Notes: a model not told the origin generated them from the sequence alone. Shown: positions 31,226-40,108, counted from the first letter of the stretch. The stretch: 64,000 nucleotides of DNA from Paenibacillus dendritiformis (GCF_021654795.1 NZ_AP025344.1:4340501-4404500); one strand, 5' to 3'. Made by a program: numbers and translations.

Positions 31226-31876
31226 ATGACGTTATATGAGACCGTGAAGGAAGTCATTCACAGCCGCCGGAGCGTCCGCCGCTTCACGGAGCAACCCGTC
31301 GCCGTCGAGGACGTGAAGGAATTGGTCGACTGCGCACGATATGCCCCAAGCGACACGAACTCGCAGACATGGGAATTCATCGCGGTCATGAACCGGGAGC
31401 GGATTCGGAAAATCGAGCAGTTGACCTGGGACGCGCTGCACGCCAAGGCGGCCGAAGCGGAAGAGCGGGGACTGGCCAAGGAAGCGCGCCTGCTCGTCAA
31501 ATCGTTCGGCCCTTATGCCACCGCCTTCTCGGACGCCCCCGTCCTGATCATCGGCTTGGCGACCCCTTATACATCCAAGTTCCGCGATCGGATCTTCGAT
31601 CCGATTCAACTCGTTCCGGAGTCTGTATGGGATGAAGAAGGCATAAAGAGCAGCTGTCTCGCGCTCCAAAATCTGATGCTCGCCGCCCATGCCCGCGGCT
31701 TGGCGACCTGCCCGATGACCGGGCCCGTACTGCTCGCCGCCGACGCGATCAAGTCGCTGCTCGACATTCCGCCGGATCGGCAGGTCAATATGGTGCTCTC
31801 GCTTGGCTATGCCGCAGATACGCCGGCCAAGCTTCCACGCAAGCCGGTGGAGGAGATTCTCCGCATTATCGAATAA
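31226..31876 (+). CDS. Nitroreductase-family FMN oxidoreductase
   Basis: A 216-residue NAD(P)H:FMN-dependent enzyme reducing nitro compounds or quinones. The opening SRRSVRRFTEQPVAVEDVKE and the FMN-binding CARYAPSDTNSQTWEFIAVM are the family landmarks. LALQNLMLAAHARGLATCPM and VNMVLSLGYAADTPAKLPRK complete the flavin pocket and C-terminus. GAAGGAGAAATGTTAAG precedes the ATG. The gene stands alone under a strong promoter, a palindromic operator and a structured leader, implying induced expression, probably by electrophile or redox stress (inference). Confidence 0.9.
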   Translation: MTLYETVKEVIHSRRSVRRFTEQPVAVEDVKELVDCARYAPSDTNSQTWEFIAVMNRERIRKIEQLTWDALHAKAAEAEERGLAKEARLLVKSFGPYATAFSDAPVLIIGLATPYTSKFRDRIFDPIQLVPESVWDEEGIKSSCLALQNLMLAAHARGLATCPMTGPVLLAADAIKSLLDIPPDRQVNMVLSLGYAADTPAKLPRKPVEEILRIIE

Positions 31877-31905
31877 TCGGATGCCATGGTTCCGGCCTTT
31901 TATAC

Positions 31906-31963
31906 AGACAAGCCCCTCCATTCCCAATTCAGGTGAATGAGCCGAGGGGCTTGTCTTTTTTTT
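31906..31963 (+). terminator. Terminator of the nitroreductase gene
   Basis: GACAAGCCCCTC (31906-31917) pairs with GAGGGGCTTGTC (31943-31954), followed by eight or more T. Confidence 0.9.
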
Positions 31964-32015
31964 CTCCCCAATCGGCTTCCGAATCCGCTTTCCTAATCGT
32001 CCCCATAACTGTGCA

Positions 32016-32891
32016 TCAATCCGGCAGCAGCAGCCGTTCCTGCTCATCCGGCTTGTACGGAACCCGCCCATACATCTGGCGGAACTGGACCGGCGTCATC
32101 CGCTCCTGCTGCTTGAAGCGCTGGATGAAATAACTTGCATGCCGGAACCCCGCCTCCCTGCCAACATCGGAGACGGCCATGTGCGGGCAGCTGATCAGGA
32201 GCTGCTTCGACTTCCGGATGCGGAGCCGGTTCACATATTGAAGCGGCCGCAACCCGAAGGCGCGGCGGAACAGGGTACAGACGTATTGCGGAGATACTTG
32301 CAATCGGTCGGCCATTTGCTGCAGGGAGACATCCTCCTGGTAATGCTCGTGAATCCACTCGAGCAACGGGGCCAGCGGCTGCGCGCCAGGCTTTCTTGAC
32401 AAGCCCCTGTCCTGCCGTCCGCATTCGGACCATGCCATCAACAGCTCATAAGCCAGGGCGGACAAACGGGGGCCATGGCCGCCGCTCGCCTGTTCCAGCC
32501 AGGAAATCGCCCGCCGTATGGGCGCCAGCGTCTGCTCCGGATCGCCGACCGTCATGGCCGCCGATTGGTGGACATGCACCATCGAGGTCAGCTCCTGAGC
32601 CAGCGCTCCGTGATAACCGAGCCAAAAGATGCCCCACGGCTCCTCCAGCGGCCGATATACATGCGGCACATTCGGGTACAGCAGCACCCCTTGGCCCGGA
32701 CCGATCTCCACCGCCGGTCCGTCCTCCCATTGGAACATGCCCCGGCCGCTCGTGCATTGAAGCCATTGATAATCCGGATAACCGTGCGGGCGGATCGTCT
32801 CCAGTTGGTTCGTCCAGCTTCCTGCTGTCGTTACGACCAGCGGAAGCAGACGCTCTTCGTCTGTCAGAATGGGGAAATGGATGCAGTCCAA
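32016..32891 (-). CDS. AraC-family transcriptional regulator
   Basis: A 291-residue regulator with an N-terminal cupin sensor domain (about 20-160: PHGYPDYQWLQCTSGRGMFQ, VLLYPNVPHVYRPLEEPWGI). Two C-terminal helix-turn-helix units follow (about 185-285): VSLQQMADRLQVSPQYVCTL, FRRAFGLRPLQYVNRLRI, VGREAGFRHASYFIQRFK. The arrangement is that of sugar-responsive regulators. It is divergent from the beta-galactosidase gene with overlapping promoters, so it very probably controls that gene, with a galactoside as the likely signal (inference). Confidence 0.88.
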   Translation of the reverse strand: MDCIHFPILTDEERLLPLVVTTAGSWTNQLETIRPHGYPDYQWLQCTSGRGMFQWEDGPAVEIGPGQGVLLYPNVPHVYRPLEEPWGIFWLGYHGALAQELTSMVHVHQSAAMTVGDPEQTLAPIRRAISWLEQASGGHGPRLSALAYELLMAWSECGRQDRGLSRKPGAQPLAPLLEWIHEHYQEDVSLQQMADRLQVSPQYVCTLFRRAFGLRPLQYVNRLRIRKSKQLLISCPHMAVSDVGREAGFRHASYFIQRFKQQERMTPVQFRQMYGRVPYKPDEQERLLLPD

Positions 32892-32943
32892 TCGCTTCCC
32901 TCCTCGTCAAGGAAATATCGAGTTCTTTCATATTATTATATCC

Positions 32944-32971
32944 ATTATAAAATCATTAGATTGAAATGCAA
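32944..32971 (-). promoter_or_regulatory. Probable promoter of the araC-type gene
   Basis: On the minus strand TTGCAT (32966-32971), a 16-bp spacer, then TATAAT (32944-32949). It overlaps the plus-strand lacZ promoter. Confidence 0.5.
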
Positions 32972-32990
32972 CGGATCAGGACCCTATCAT
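32961..32990 (+). promoter_or_regulatory. Probable promoter of the beta-galactosidase gene
   Basis: TTGAAA (32961-32966), 18 bp, TATCAT (32985-32990). The -35 box overlaps the -35 of the opposite araC-type promoter, so the two genes probably compete or are co-regulated. Confidence 0.5.
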
Positions 32991-33056
32991 AGAGGAAGAA
33001 TAGCTTCATATTGTGTCATTATTGCACATTCATGTTTCCCGACAACGAGCGAGAGG

Positions 33057-36000
33057 ATGATTTCTTTGACACTGCCCATCTGGCAAGATCCGACCAAGCT
33101 TCATCTGAACCGGCTGGATTCGAGGGCCTACTTCATTCCGCATGCCCAGGCGGACGATGCGCTGACCTATGAGAGAGGGCTGTCCCCCTTCTTTCAGCTG
33201 CTGAACGGGGAGTGGAAATTCCATTACGCGCCTTCGCCGGAGCATGCGCCGAAGAACTTCGAGCAGCCGGAATATGACGACGCGGAGTGGGGCCGCCTTC
33301 CCGTGCCTTCGAATTGGCAAATGGAAGGATACGGCGCTCCCGCCTATACCAATATTCTGTATCCGTTCCCTGTCGATCCGCCCCGTGTTCCCGACGAGAA
33401 TCCGACCGGCTCATACCGCCGCAAGTTCTGGATCGACGAGTCCTGGACGGGCCGGAGAATCGTGCTCCGCTTCGAAGGGGTGGACAGCGCCTGTCATGTG
33501 TGGGTGAACGGCGTCCTTATCGGCTACAGCCAAGTAAGCCGCATGCCCTCCGAATTCGATATTACCGATGATGTCCGCACCGGAGCGAACCTCATCGCCG
33601 TGCAAGTGTATCAGTGGAGCGACGGAACCTATCTCGAAGATCAGGACATGTGGTGGCTGAGCGGCATTTTTCGGGACGTCTACTTGTTGGCCTTTCCGGA
33701 AATACATCTGTGGGACATGACCGTGCGGACAACGCTAGTCGACTCCGGCAAACAAGCTCAAGTGGGTGTCGAAACTCTCTGTCACAATGCGGGCGGCTCC
33801 GCGCCCGGCGGAACCCTGTCCGTCACCCTGCTGGATCGTTCCTTGCAGCCGGCTGCCGAGACGGTTGCCATCGACATCGGAATGCTGCCCGCTGGAGAGA
33901 CACGGTCGATAAATACGGCTCTTGAGGTGACGGAACCGAAGCTGTGGAGCGCCGAGACGCCTTACCTGTACCATTTGCTGCTGGAGTTGAAGGATGCCCG
34001 GGGCGAAGTCGCGCAGGTCGTCGCTCACCGGGTCGGCATCCGGGAAGTGAAGCTGGAGGGCGGCAACCTGCGCGTAAACGGCCGGGCAGTCATGTTCAAA
34101 GGCGTGAACCGCCATGAATTCCATCCCGATCTCGGCCGGGCCGTGCCGCTCGCCGCCATGATCGAAGATGTCAAGCTGATGAAGCGCTTCAACGTGAATG
34201 CGGTGCGGACATCTCATTACCCGAACGATCCCCGCTTCTACGAGCTGTGCGATGCGTACGGACTGTACGTCATTGATGAAGCCGACCTGGAGACGCACGG
34301 GTTCCAGCCTGCGGGAGATTGGTCCCGCCTCAGCAAGGACCCGGTCTGGACCGCCGCTTATGTCGAGCGGATGGAGCGAATGGTCATGCGGGACAAAAAC
34401 TTCGCGTGCATCGTCATGTGGTCGCTCGGCAATGAATCCGGCTGCGGGCCGAATCACGGCGCGATGGCGGAGCGGGCGCGCAGTTGCGACCCTACCCGCC
34501 CGATCCATTACGAGGGCGACTGGGACGATGAACTGGGAATGGACATTCATTCCCATATGTATACCTCCGTCGAGGAAGTGGAAGAGATTGCTGGCAATGA
34601 CGACCCGCGGCCGTTCATCCTGTGCGAATTCGGCCATGCGATGGGCAACGGTCCGGGCGCATTCGAGGACTATGTAGAGCTGTTCTACCGTTACCCGAAG
34701 CTGCAGGGCGCCTTTGTCTGGGATTGGGTCGATCAGGGCATCCGCCGGATCAGGGAGGACGGCCGGCGAGAGATGGCGTATGGCGGGGAATTCGGGGAGC
34801 GGATTCACGACGGCAGCTTCTGCCTGAACGGGCTCATCGACGGCGATCGCCAGCCATGGCCGGCGCTGCATGAATACAAAAAGGCGATCGAGCCCGTAAG
34901 AGTCGCCGCTATCGATGCCGCTTCCGGACAATTCGAAGTGGAGAACCGTTTTGATTTCCTGCCGTTGAATGTGCTGCAAGGCTTCTACACTGTCGTGGCC
35001 GGCGGACGCATCGCTGCCAGCGGCAGCTTCCCCGTGCCGGATATCGCTCCCCGCCGCAAGGCGGCATGGACCTGGAATATCGGCCCGGCGCTGCGCGAGC
35101 TCGCCCCTTCCCTGCTCGGGCAAGACGTGTGGCTGAAGCTGTCCTTCCGGACGCCAGTGAGCACGCCGTGGGCGGAAGCCGGCCATGAGCTGGCCTGGGC
35201 CCAGTTTCCGCTTGATCCGGCCGCTTTCCTGCCTTCGGCTCCCGCGGGAAAGGCCCCGCCGCATGGCCGAACGGAACATGCCGCCGCGCCAATTGAAGTG
35301 CGGGAGGAGGAAGAAGCCTATGTCTTGACCGGGCGCAGCTTCCGCCTCGATATCGATCGCCGCAGCGGCGCGCTTCTCGCCTGGCAGGCCGAAGGCGCGG
35401 ATCTGCTGGCATCCGGCCCGCGGCTGCAATTGTGGCGCGCCGCAATTGACAATGACATGTACAACGTGAAGGAGTGGCGCTCCTTCGGTCTCCATCAGAT
35501 GGATGAACGGGTGGACGAGGTTCATCTCGATGCGTCTCATGCCGGCGAAGGAGTGGTTCGCGTTGTCCGCCGCACTCGCCTCGGCGCGCCGGCCCTGTCT
35601 TGGGGACTCCGCTGCCGGCATGAATGGACGATCCGGCAGGACGGAACCGTCACCTTGCACGTTCACAGCACGCCGGAGGGGATTCATCCGCAGGTGATGC
35701 CGCGCTTCGGGTACGAGCTATCGCTTCCGGGCGCCTTCGATCGCTGCGCCTGGTACGGCCGCGGGCCGGGCGAGAGCTATGCAGACAGCAAGCAAGCAAA
35801 TGGACCCGGCTGGTACGAAGCAAGCGTAGACGATCTGATGACCGCCTATGAGAAGCCGCAGGAGAACGGCAACCGGACCGACACGCGCTGGGCCGCCTGG
35901 ACGAACCGCCGCGGATTCGGCCTGCTTGCGTTCAGCGGCGGCACGTTCGACTTCAGCGCCCATCGCTACACGATCGAAGAGCTGGAGCGTGCGCCGCACC

Positions 36001-36215
36001 AGGCGGATCTGACGCCGCGGGAAAATATTATCGTCCATCTGGACAAAGCCCAGCATGGCCTCGGCAGCAATAGCTGCGGACCAAAAGCGCTGCCCCGGCA
36101 TGAGCTCCGCTTGGACGACATCGCCTTCACGGTCACGCTCGTCCCGTTCAGCCGGGACGCGATTGCGCCGGATGCGCTGGCCCGCCGGCTCGCTTCCCTT
36201 CAGGCCGCGGACTGA
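33057..36215 (+). CDS. lacZ: Beta-galactosidase, glycoside hydrolase family 2 (LacZ type)
   Basis: Hydrolyses beta-galactosides in the cytoplasm; no signal peptide. ATG 33057 gives 1052 residues; a TTG at 33066 has the better-spaced AGAGG box and may be the real start. The long frame further upstream is noise. Domains in order: sugar-binding domain (about 40-210; VPSNWQMEGYGAPAYTNILY), immunoglobulin-like domain, TIM barrel (about 325-620), linker domain, and C-terminal Bgal small chain (about 740-1045). The acid/base Glu lies in VMWSLGNESGCGPNHGAM and the nucleophile in RPFILCEFGHAMGNGPGAF. No sugar permease gene is adjacent. It is divergently transcribed from an AraC regulator and followed by repeat arrays rather than a clear terminator. 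Confidence 0.95.
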   Translation: MISLTLPIWQDPTKLHLNRLDSRAYFIPHAQADDALTYERGLSPFFQLLNGEWKFHYAPSPEHAPKNFEQPEYDDAEWGRLPVPSNWQMEGYGAPAYTNILYPFPVDPPRVPDENPTGSYRRKFWIDESWTGRRIVLRFEGVDSACHVWVNGVLIGYSQVSRMPSEFDITDDVRTGANLIAVQVYQWSDGTYLEDQDMWWLSGIFRDVYLLAFPEIHLWDMTVRTTLVDSGKQAQVGVETLCHNAGGSAPGGTLSVTLLDRSLQPAAETVAIDIGMLPAGETRSINTALEVTEPKLWSAETPYLYHLLLELKDARGEVAQVVAHRVGIREVKLEGGNLRVNGRAVMFKGVNRHEFHPDLGRAVPLAAMIEDVKLMKRFNVNAVRTSHYPNDPRFYELCDAYGLYVIDEADLETHGFQPAGDWSRLSKDPVWTAAYVERMERMVMRDKNFACIVMWSLGNESGCGPNHGAMAERARSCDPTRPIHYEGDWDDELGMDIHSHMYTSVEEVEEIAGNDDPRPFILCEFGHAMGNGPGAFEDYVELFYRYPKLQGAFVWDWVDQGIRRIREDGRREMAYGGEFGERIHDGSFCLNGLIDGDRQPWPALHEYKKAIEPVRVAAIDAASGQFEVENRFDFLPLNVLQGFYTVVAGGRIAASGSFPVPDIAPRRKAAWTWNIGPALRELAPSLLGQDVWLKLSFRTPVSTPWAEAGHELAWAQFPLDPAAFLPSAPAGKAPPHGRTEHAAAPIEVREEEEAYVLTGRSFRLDIDRRSGALLAWQAEGADLLASGPRLQLWRAAIDNDMYNVKEWRSFGLHQMDERVDEVHLDASHAGEGVVRVVRRTRLGAPALSWGLRCRHEWTIRQDGTVTLHVHSTPEGIHPQVMPRFGYELSLPGAFDRCAWYGRGPGESYADSKQANGPGWYEASVDDLMTAYEKPQENGNRTDTRWAAWTNRRGFGLLAFSGGTFDFSAHRYTIEELERAPHQADLTPRENIIVHLDKAQHGLGSNSCGPKALPRHELRLDDIAFTVTLVPFSRDAIAPDALARRLASLQAAD

Positions 36216-36344
36216 TGGACACGGGAACGGAGCTGCCATTCGCAGCTCCGTCCTCCGCTTCCGCCGAAGCAGTTGCCGCAGTCGGTCTCAGCGGCTGGCT
36301 CCATAGAAAACCTCCATGGACGCTGGACACAGATATGGTCATAG

Positions 36345-36560
36345 CTCCGCCGCCTTATGGCCGGTATCCCCGCCGCGCAGGGGAATTGCACGGCGAGTCT
36401 CCGTGCCCTCTGCCGGCTTATAAGCGCTCTCCCCATCACTCAGACCACGAACGCTTTATTTAGTCACGTGCTTATATCCTGTATCCCTGTAAGTCAGGAG
36501 CTCGCATGCTGCCTTATTTCCACTCGGCTTATATCAGCAATCCCCGTGAATCAGAACTTT
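36345..36560 (+). repeat. Degenerate repeat units in inverted orientation to the 44-bp array
   Basis: Four diverged units share the order GCTTAT/CCTTAT .. TATCCCCG .. TCA, for example CCTTATGGCCGGTATCCCCG near 36353 and CCTTATTTCCACTCGGC near 36512. This is the reverse complement of the 36674-36981 unit (which reads CGGGGATAGCGAGCATAAGG). The two blocks face each other across about 110 bp. Confidence 0.5.
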
Positions 36561-36673
36561 AAAGAAATTGATTCTGGTTGGCCTTATCATCATGTTTCTT
36601 CATCAAGAGTGAAATAGGATTTAATGATTTAAGCAGAGATTATTTTAGTTGTATAGGGATGAATGACACGTAG

Positions 36674-36981
36674 CATGAGCGATGGGGATAGCGGCCTAAG
36701 GGAGCTGCGGAGACTTCATGAGCGACAGGGATAGCGAGCATAAGGCAATGCAGGGCACTCCATGAGCGACAGGGATAGCGAGCATAAGGCAATGCAGGGC
36801 ACTCCATGAGCGGCGGGGATAGCGAGCATAAGGCATTGCAGGGCACTCCATGAGCGGCGGGGAAGAGCGAGCGTAAGGCATTGCAGGGCACTCCATGAGC
36901 GACGGGGATAGCGAGCATAAGGCATTGCAGGGCACTCCATGAGCGACGGGGATACCGGACGTTAAAGAGTTGCGAAGCCAT
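36674..36981 (+). repeat. Seven-copy 44-bp tandem repeat
   Basis: Units start at 36674, 36717, 36761, 36805, 36849, 36894 and 36938. The consensus begins CATGAGCGACGGGGATAGCG and continues AGCATAAGGCATTGCAGGGC, then ACTC. Copies 2-6 are nearly identical; the first and last are diverged. Because 44 is not a multiple of three, each frame cycles through three different translations, so the 70-110-residue open frames across it are not genes. There are no unique spacers, so it is not a CRISPR array. Confidence 0.92.
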
Positions 36982-37000
36982 CCCTGCTCATCAACCCGAT

Positions 37001-37034
37001 AAAAAAACAGCCCTGACCGGGAGGTCAGGACTGT
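37001..37034 (-). terminator. Terminator of the cold-shock gene
   Basis: On the minus strand ACAGTCCTGACC pairs with GGTCAGGGCTGT around TCCC and is followed by seven T. It lies 55 bp past the csp stop. Confidence 0.88.
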
Positions 37035-37088
37035 TGGTCGTGCTATTGTACACTATTTATAAATGAAGAGCCCGTCGCGGGCGTTTCA

Positions 37089-37286
37089 TTATAATTTAAT
37101 GACATTAGCAGCTTGTGGACCACGGTTTCCTTCGGAAATTTCGAATTCTACCGCTTGGCCTTCATCCAAGCTCTTGAATCCATCGCCTTGGATTGCGGAG
37201 TAGTGTACGAATACATCGTCACCGTTTTCCACTTGAATGAATCCGTAGCCTTTTTCTGCGTTAAACCATTTTACCGTACCTTTCAA
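37089..37286 (-). CDS. Cold-shock protein (CspA/CspB family)
   Basis: A 65-residue single-strand nucleic-acid-binding OB fold. The start is TTG 37286, seven bases after AGGAGG; the protein then begins KGTVKWFNAEKGYGFI, as in all Csp proteins. RNP1 is KGYGFIQV and RNP2 is VFVHYSAI. The tail GNRGPQAANVIKL is typical. Expression is probably controlled after transcription through the leader upstream of 37286, which I cannot resolve further. It is divergent from a 77-residue gene. Confidence 0.95.
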   Translation of the reverse strand: MKGTVKWFNAEKGYGFIQVENGDDVFVHYSAIQGDGFKSLDEGQAVEFEISEGNRGPQAANVIKL

Positions 37287-37490
37287 ATTCAAAACCTCCT
37301 CACATAATCCACCCTTACAGGTGAATAATGTCATTATACTGGAGGTGTATGTGGAACGCAACTTTTTTTTGCCAATTCAATTTGATTTTCGCTCACGGCC
37401 TGGGTTATCATGATCCTTACAAGGATGCGCCAAGAAGGCAGGCGCTGCATGCAAGCCCTGTCCCGGCAACGCAGAAATGAGGTTTTCATT

Positions 37491-37724
37491 ATGATGAAGA
37501 AGCATGTCATCTACAAGCATGACAAATGGAACATGATGACGGTCGAAGTGCAGGGCCGTCATATCGTATTGCGCGAGATATCCGATCAATGGGGAGAAGA
37601 GTGCCACAACTTCCTCAGCCGTCCGGCATTGCTGCACTGGGCAGAGCAGCGCTTCCCGAAGGAAGATTTCGCAGGCAAGGAAGAAGAGTGGCAGAACATT
37701 ATGGATGCGTTCAAGCAAGTCTAG
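37491..37724 (+). CDS. Hypothetical protein (77 aa)
   Basis: From ATG 37491 (GAGG eight bases upstream) the protein is MKKHVIYKHDKWNMMTVEVQ, followed by GRHIVLREISDQWGEECHNF and a helical, acidic end (PKEDFAGKEEEWQNIMDAFK). It is soluble, with two beta strands then a helix by eye. I recognise no family. Clean frame, ribosome site and codon use like its neighbours support a real gene. It lies 51 bp upstream of a small membrane-protein gene, possibly one transcript. Confidence 0.65.
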   Translation: MMKKHVIYKHDKWNMMTVEVQGRHIVLREISDQWGEECHNFLSRPALLHWAEQRFPKEDFAGKEEEWQNIMDAFKQV

Positions 37725-37775
37725 GCTTGCTTCGCCTCCACGGCATGATACCAGTTCGATGAAGGCAGGTCGCTT

Positions 37776-37955
37776 ATGAATTCGTCAACCAATATTATTT
37801 TCATCATTTTGGCATTCTCGCTCGGAGCCATACTCGTATGGAAAAAGGATAGCGTGCCCCCAACCCTTCGCCGCCCGATGGCTATCGCGGCGCTTCTGTT
37901 TCTCGTCTTTGCCTTTTTCCTGATTGTCTATTCCCTCTGGACCGCCGGCGCATAG
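37776..37955 (+). CDS. Small two-helix membrane protein (59 aa)
   Basis: ATG 37776 follows ATGAAGGCAGG. The 59-residue product has two hydrophobic helices, NIIFIILAFSLGAILVW and AIAALLFLVFAFFLIVYSLW, joined by a basic loop (KKDSVPPTLRRP). It has no enzymatic motif and no family I recognise. Two clean membrane spans plus a basic loop are unlikely by chance, and the basic loop suggests an outside-inside-outside topology. Confidence 0.6.
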   Translation: MNSSTNIIFIILAFSLGAILVWKKDSVPPTLRRPMAIAALLFLVFAFFLIVYSLWTAGA

Positions 37956-38104
37956 ATCCAGCGGCATCCGGAATAACGTGTTAGACTCTCCCCCTGACGG
38001 CCATACTATTGAAGTATGTTCATCAAGTCACGTTAAGTCATGTTGCGTTGGCATGATGAACAATAGCGACAGGTATGAATCCGGAACAGATCAGGGGGGT
38101 TCGA

Positions 38105-40063
38105 ATGAATCGGCAACGCATCCTTATTATGCTCACCGTCATCTCCGTATTGGGTTCGACGTTGGTTCCGGCTTCCGCCATTTCCCGTCAGGAGACGGCG
38201 GCCCGTTCAGCCGCGAACTCATCGAATCCGTCCAAGACGCAACAACCATTTAAGAGGAGGATACATATGCAGCAATTGATGAAACGCTCGGAAGTTCCGC
38301 AGGAATACCGCTGGAAGCTGCAAGACCTGTTCGGCTCCCGGGCTGAATGGGATAAGGAATATGAACTCGTGCTTCAATTGGTCGACAAAATGAAGCAGTA
38401 CCACGGCAAGCTGAATGAAGCCTCCGCGCTCAAGGCATGCTTTGAGCTGGAAGACGATATTTCCCTACATACGGAACGTTTATATGTATACGCCAGCATG
38501 AGCCATCACGAGGATACAGCCGATCCGGTCTATCAAGCGCTGTCCGAGAAAGCGAAGCAACTGTCCGTAAAAGTCGGCGAAGCGCTGTCGTTCATTACGC
38601 CGGAGGTTCTGTCCTTGTCCGACGAGGAGCTGGATCGCCTGATTGCCGATCCTTCCCTGTCCGCCTACCGCTTCACGCTCGTCGAGATGAAGCGCCAGAA
38701 GGCCCATGTGCTGAGCAAAGGCGAAGAAGCCCTGCTCGCGCAGGTCGGCAATCTGTCGAAGGCGCCGGAGACGATTTACAGCATGCTGAACAATGCGGAC
38801 ATGAAGTTCCCGAAAATAAAAAATGAAAAGGGCGAGGAAGTGGAATTGACGCATGGCCGTTACATCCAGTTCCTGGAGAGCCGCAACCGCGACGTGCGCC
38901 GGGCTGCTTTCGAAGGCGTCTACTCTACATACCGCAAACAGCGCAACACGATTGCGGCTACGCTCAGCGCCAACGTAACCAAAAATCTGTTCTACGCGCG
39001 GGCGCGCAAGTATCCTTCCGCCCTGGAAATGTACCTGTTCGGGGACAATATTCCGAAAGAGGTTTACACCAATCTGATTCGCACGATTCACAAGCATCTG
39101 CCGCTCATGCATCGCTACATGAAGCTTCGCAAGCAGCTGCTTCAGGTCGACGAGCTGCATATGTACGATCTGTTCGCGCCGGTGGTCGAAGAGTTCGATA
39201 TGGACATTACGTTCGAGGAAGCGAAAAAGATCGTCAAGGAGAGCCTGAAGCCGCTCGGCGAGAATTACCTGACAGCGCTCCAGGAAGGGTTCGATAACGG
39301 CTGGATCGACGTGTACGAGAACGAGGGCAAGCGGACCGGCGCTTACAGCTGGGGCGCTTACGGCACCCACCCGTACGTGCTTCTGAATCATAAAGACAAT
39401 CTGAACAGCATGTTCACGCTGACCCATGAGATGGGCCATGCATTGCACTCGTATTACTCGGACAACAATCTGCCGTACCGCGACGCGCAGTATACGATCT
39501 TCCTCGCGGAAGTGGCGTCGACGCTGAATGAGGCGCTGCTGATGGACTACATGCTGAAGAAGACCAGCGACAAAAAAGAAAAAATGTATCTGCTCGCCTA
39601 CTATATCGATCAATTCCGCACGACGGTGTTCCGCCAGACGATGTTCGCCGAGTTCGAATTGCTTATCCACGAGCATGCCGAGAAGGGCGAGGCGCTCACG
39701 CCGCAGCTCCTGTGCGAGATTTACTATGATCTGAACAAAAAGTATTATGGCGACGATATGGTTGTCGATCAAGACATCGAGATGGAATGGGCTCGCATTC
39801 CGCATTTTTATACGAGCTTCTACGTGTACAAATACGCGACCGGCTTCTCGGCCGCGCAAAGCTTCGCCAAGCAGATTCTCGATGAAGGCCAGCCGGCGGT
39901 TGACCGCTACCTCGGCTTCCTGAAGAGCGGCGGAAGCGATTATTCGATTAACATTCTTCAAAAGGCGGGCGTCGACATGTCCGCGCCGACGCCGATTGAG
40001 GAAGGCATGAGCCTGCTGGAATCGCTGATTGAAGAAATGGAAAAGATGGCTGCAGACAAATAA
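38105..40063 (+). CDS. pepF: Oligoendopeptidase F (M3B), with two possible starts
   Basis: Zinc peptidase cleaving short peptides. HEMGH, in FTLTHEMGHALHSYYSDNNL, is the catalytic site, and the third ligand Glu is in FLAEVASTLNEALLMDYML. Two starts are supported. ATG 38105 (GGGGGG five bases before) gives 652 residues, beginning NRQRILIMLTVISVLGSTLV and then PASA, which reads as a signal peptide. ATG 38267 (AGAGGAGG before) gives 598 residues starting QQLMKRSEVPQEYRWKLQDL, the usual cytosolic PepF length. The second ribosome site lies inside the coding frame of the first. The gene could make an exported and a cytosolic form, or one of the two starts may be unused. A terminator follows. Confidence 0.92.
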   Translation: MNRQRILIMLTVISVLGSTLVPASAISRQETAARSAANSSNPSKTQQPFKRRIHMQQLMKRSEVPQEYRWKLQDLFGSRAEWDKEYELVLQLVDKMKQYHGKLNEASALKACFELEDDISLHTERLYVYASMSHHEDTADPVYQALSEKAKQLSVKVGEALSFITPEVLSLSDEELDRLIADPSLSAYRFTLVEMKRQKAHVLSKGEEALLAQVGNLSKAPETIYSMLNNADMKFPKIKNEKGEEVELTHGRYIQFLESRNRDVRRAAFEGVYSTYRKQRNTIAATLSANVTKNLFYARARKYPSALEMYLFGDNIPKEVYTNLIRTIHKHLPLMHRYMKLRKQLLQVDELHMYDLFAPVVEEFDMDITFEEAKKIVKESLKPLGENYLTALQEGFDNGWIDVYENEGKRTGAYSWGAYGTHPYVLLNHKDNLNSMFTLTHEMGHALHSYYSDNNLPYRDAQYTIFLAEVASTLNEALLMDYMLKKTSDKKEKMYLLAYYIDQFRTTVFRQTMFAEFELLIHEHAEKGEALTPQLLCEIYYDLNKKYYGDDMVVDQDIEMEWARIPHFYTSFYVYKYATGFSAAQSFAKQILDEGQPAVDRYLGFLKSGGSDYSINILQKAGVDMSAPTPIEEGMSLLESLIEEMEKMAADK

Positions 40064-40072
40064 ACGGAACGG

Positions 40073-40108
40073 ATGGCGGATTCCTTAGACGAATCCGCCA
40101 TTTCCTTT
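40073..40108 (+). terminator. Terminator of pepF
   Basis: ATGGCGGATTC (40073-40083) pairs with GAATCCGCCAT (40091-40101), then TTCCTTTTG. Confidence 0.78.

Noticed and set aside
32475..33056. 194-residue N-terminal extension of the beta-galactosidase
   Set aside because: It overlaps the divergent AraC gene and the shared promoter region; the family start coincides with the ATG/TTG at 33057/33066.
33735..35687. 650-residue minus-strand open frame inside lacZ
   Set aside because: Antisense shadow of a high-GC gene; lacZ has all catalytic motifs, and the shadow is His/Arg/Pro rich with no domain.
36640..36981. Repeat-containing open frames of 74-113 residues on the minus strand (repeated ARYPRRSWSALQCL-like text) as a repeat protein
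   Set aside because: They are a by-product of the 44-bp tandem DNA repeat. 44 is not divisible by three, so the same DNA is read in three frames in turn, and no ribosome site is present.
36674..36981. CRISPR array
   Set aside because: The repeats abut each other without unique spacers, and no cas genes are in the window.
38480..39961. 493-residue minus-strand open frame inside pepF
   Set aside because: Antisense shadow of a confidently identified peptidase; no ribosome site or domain.
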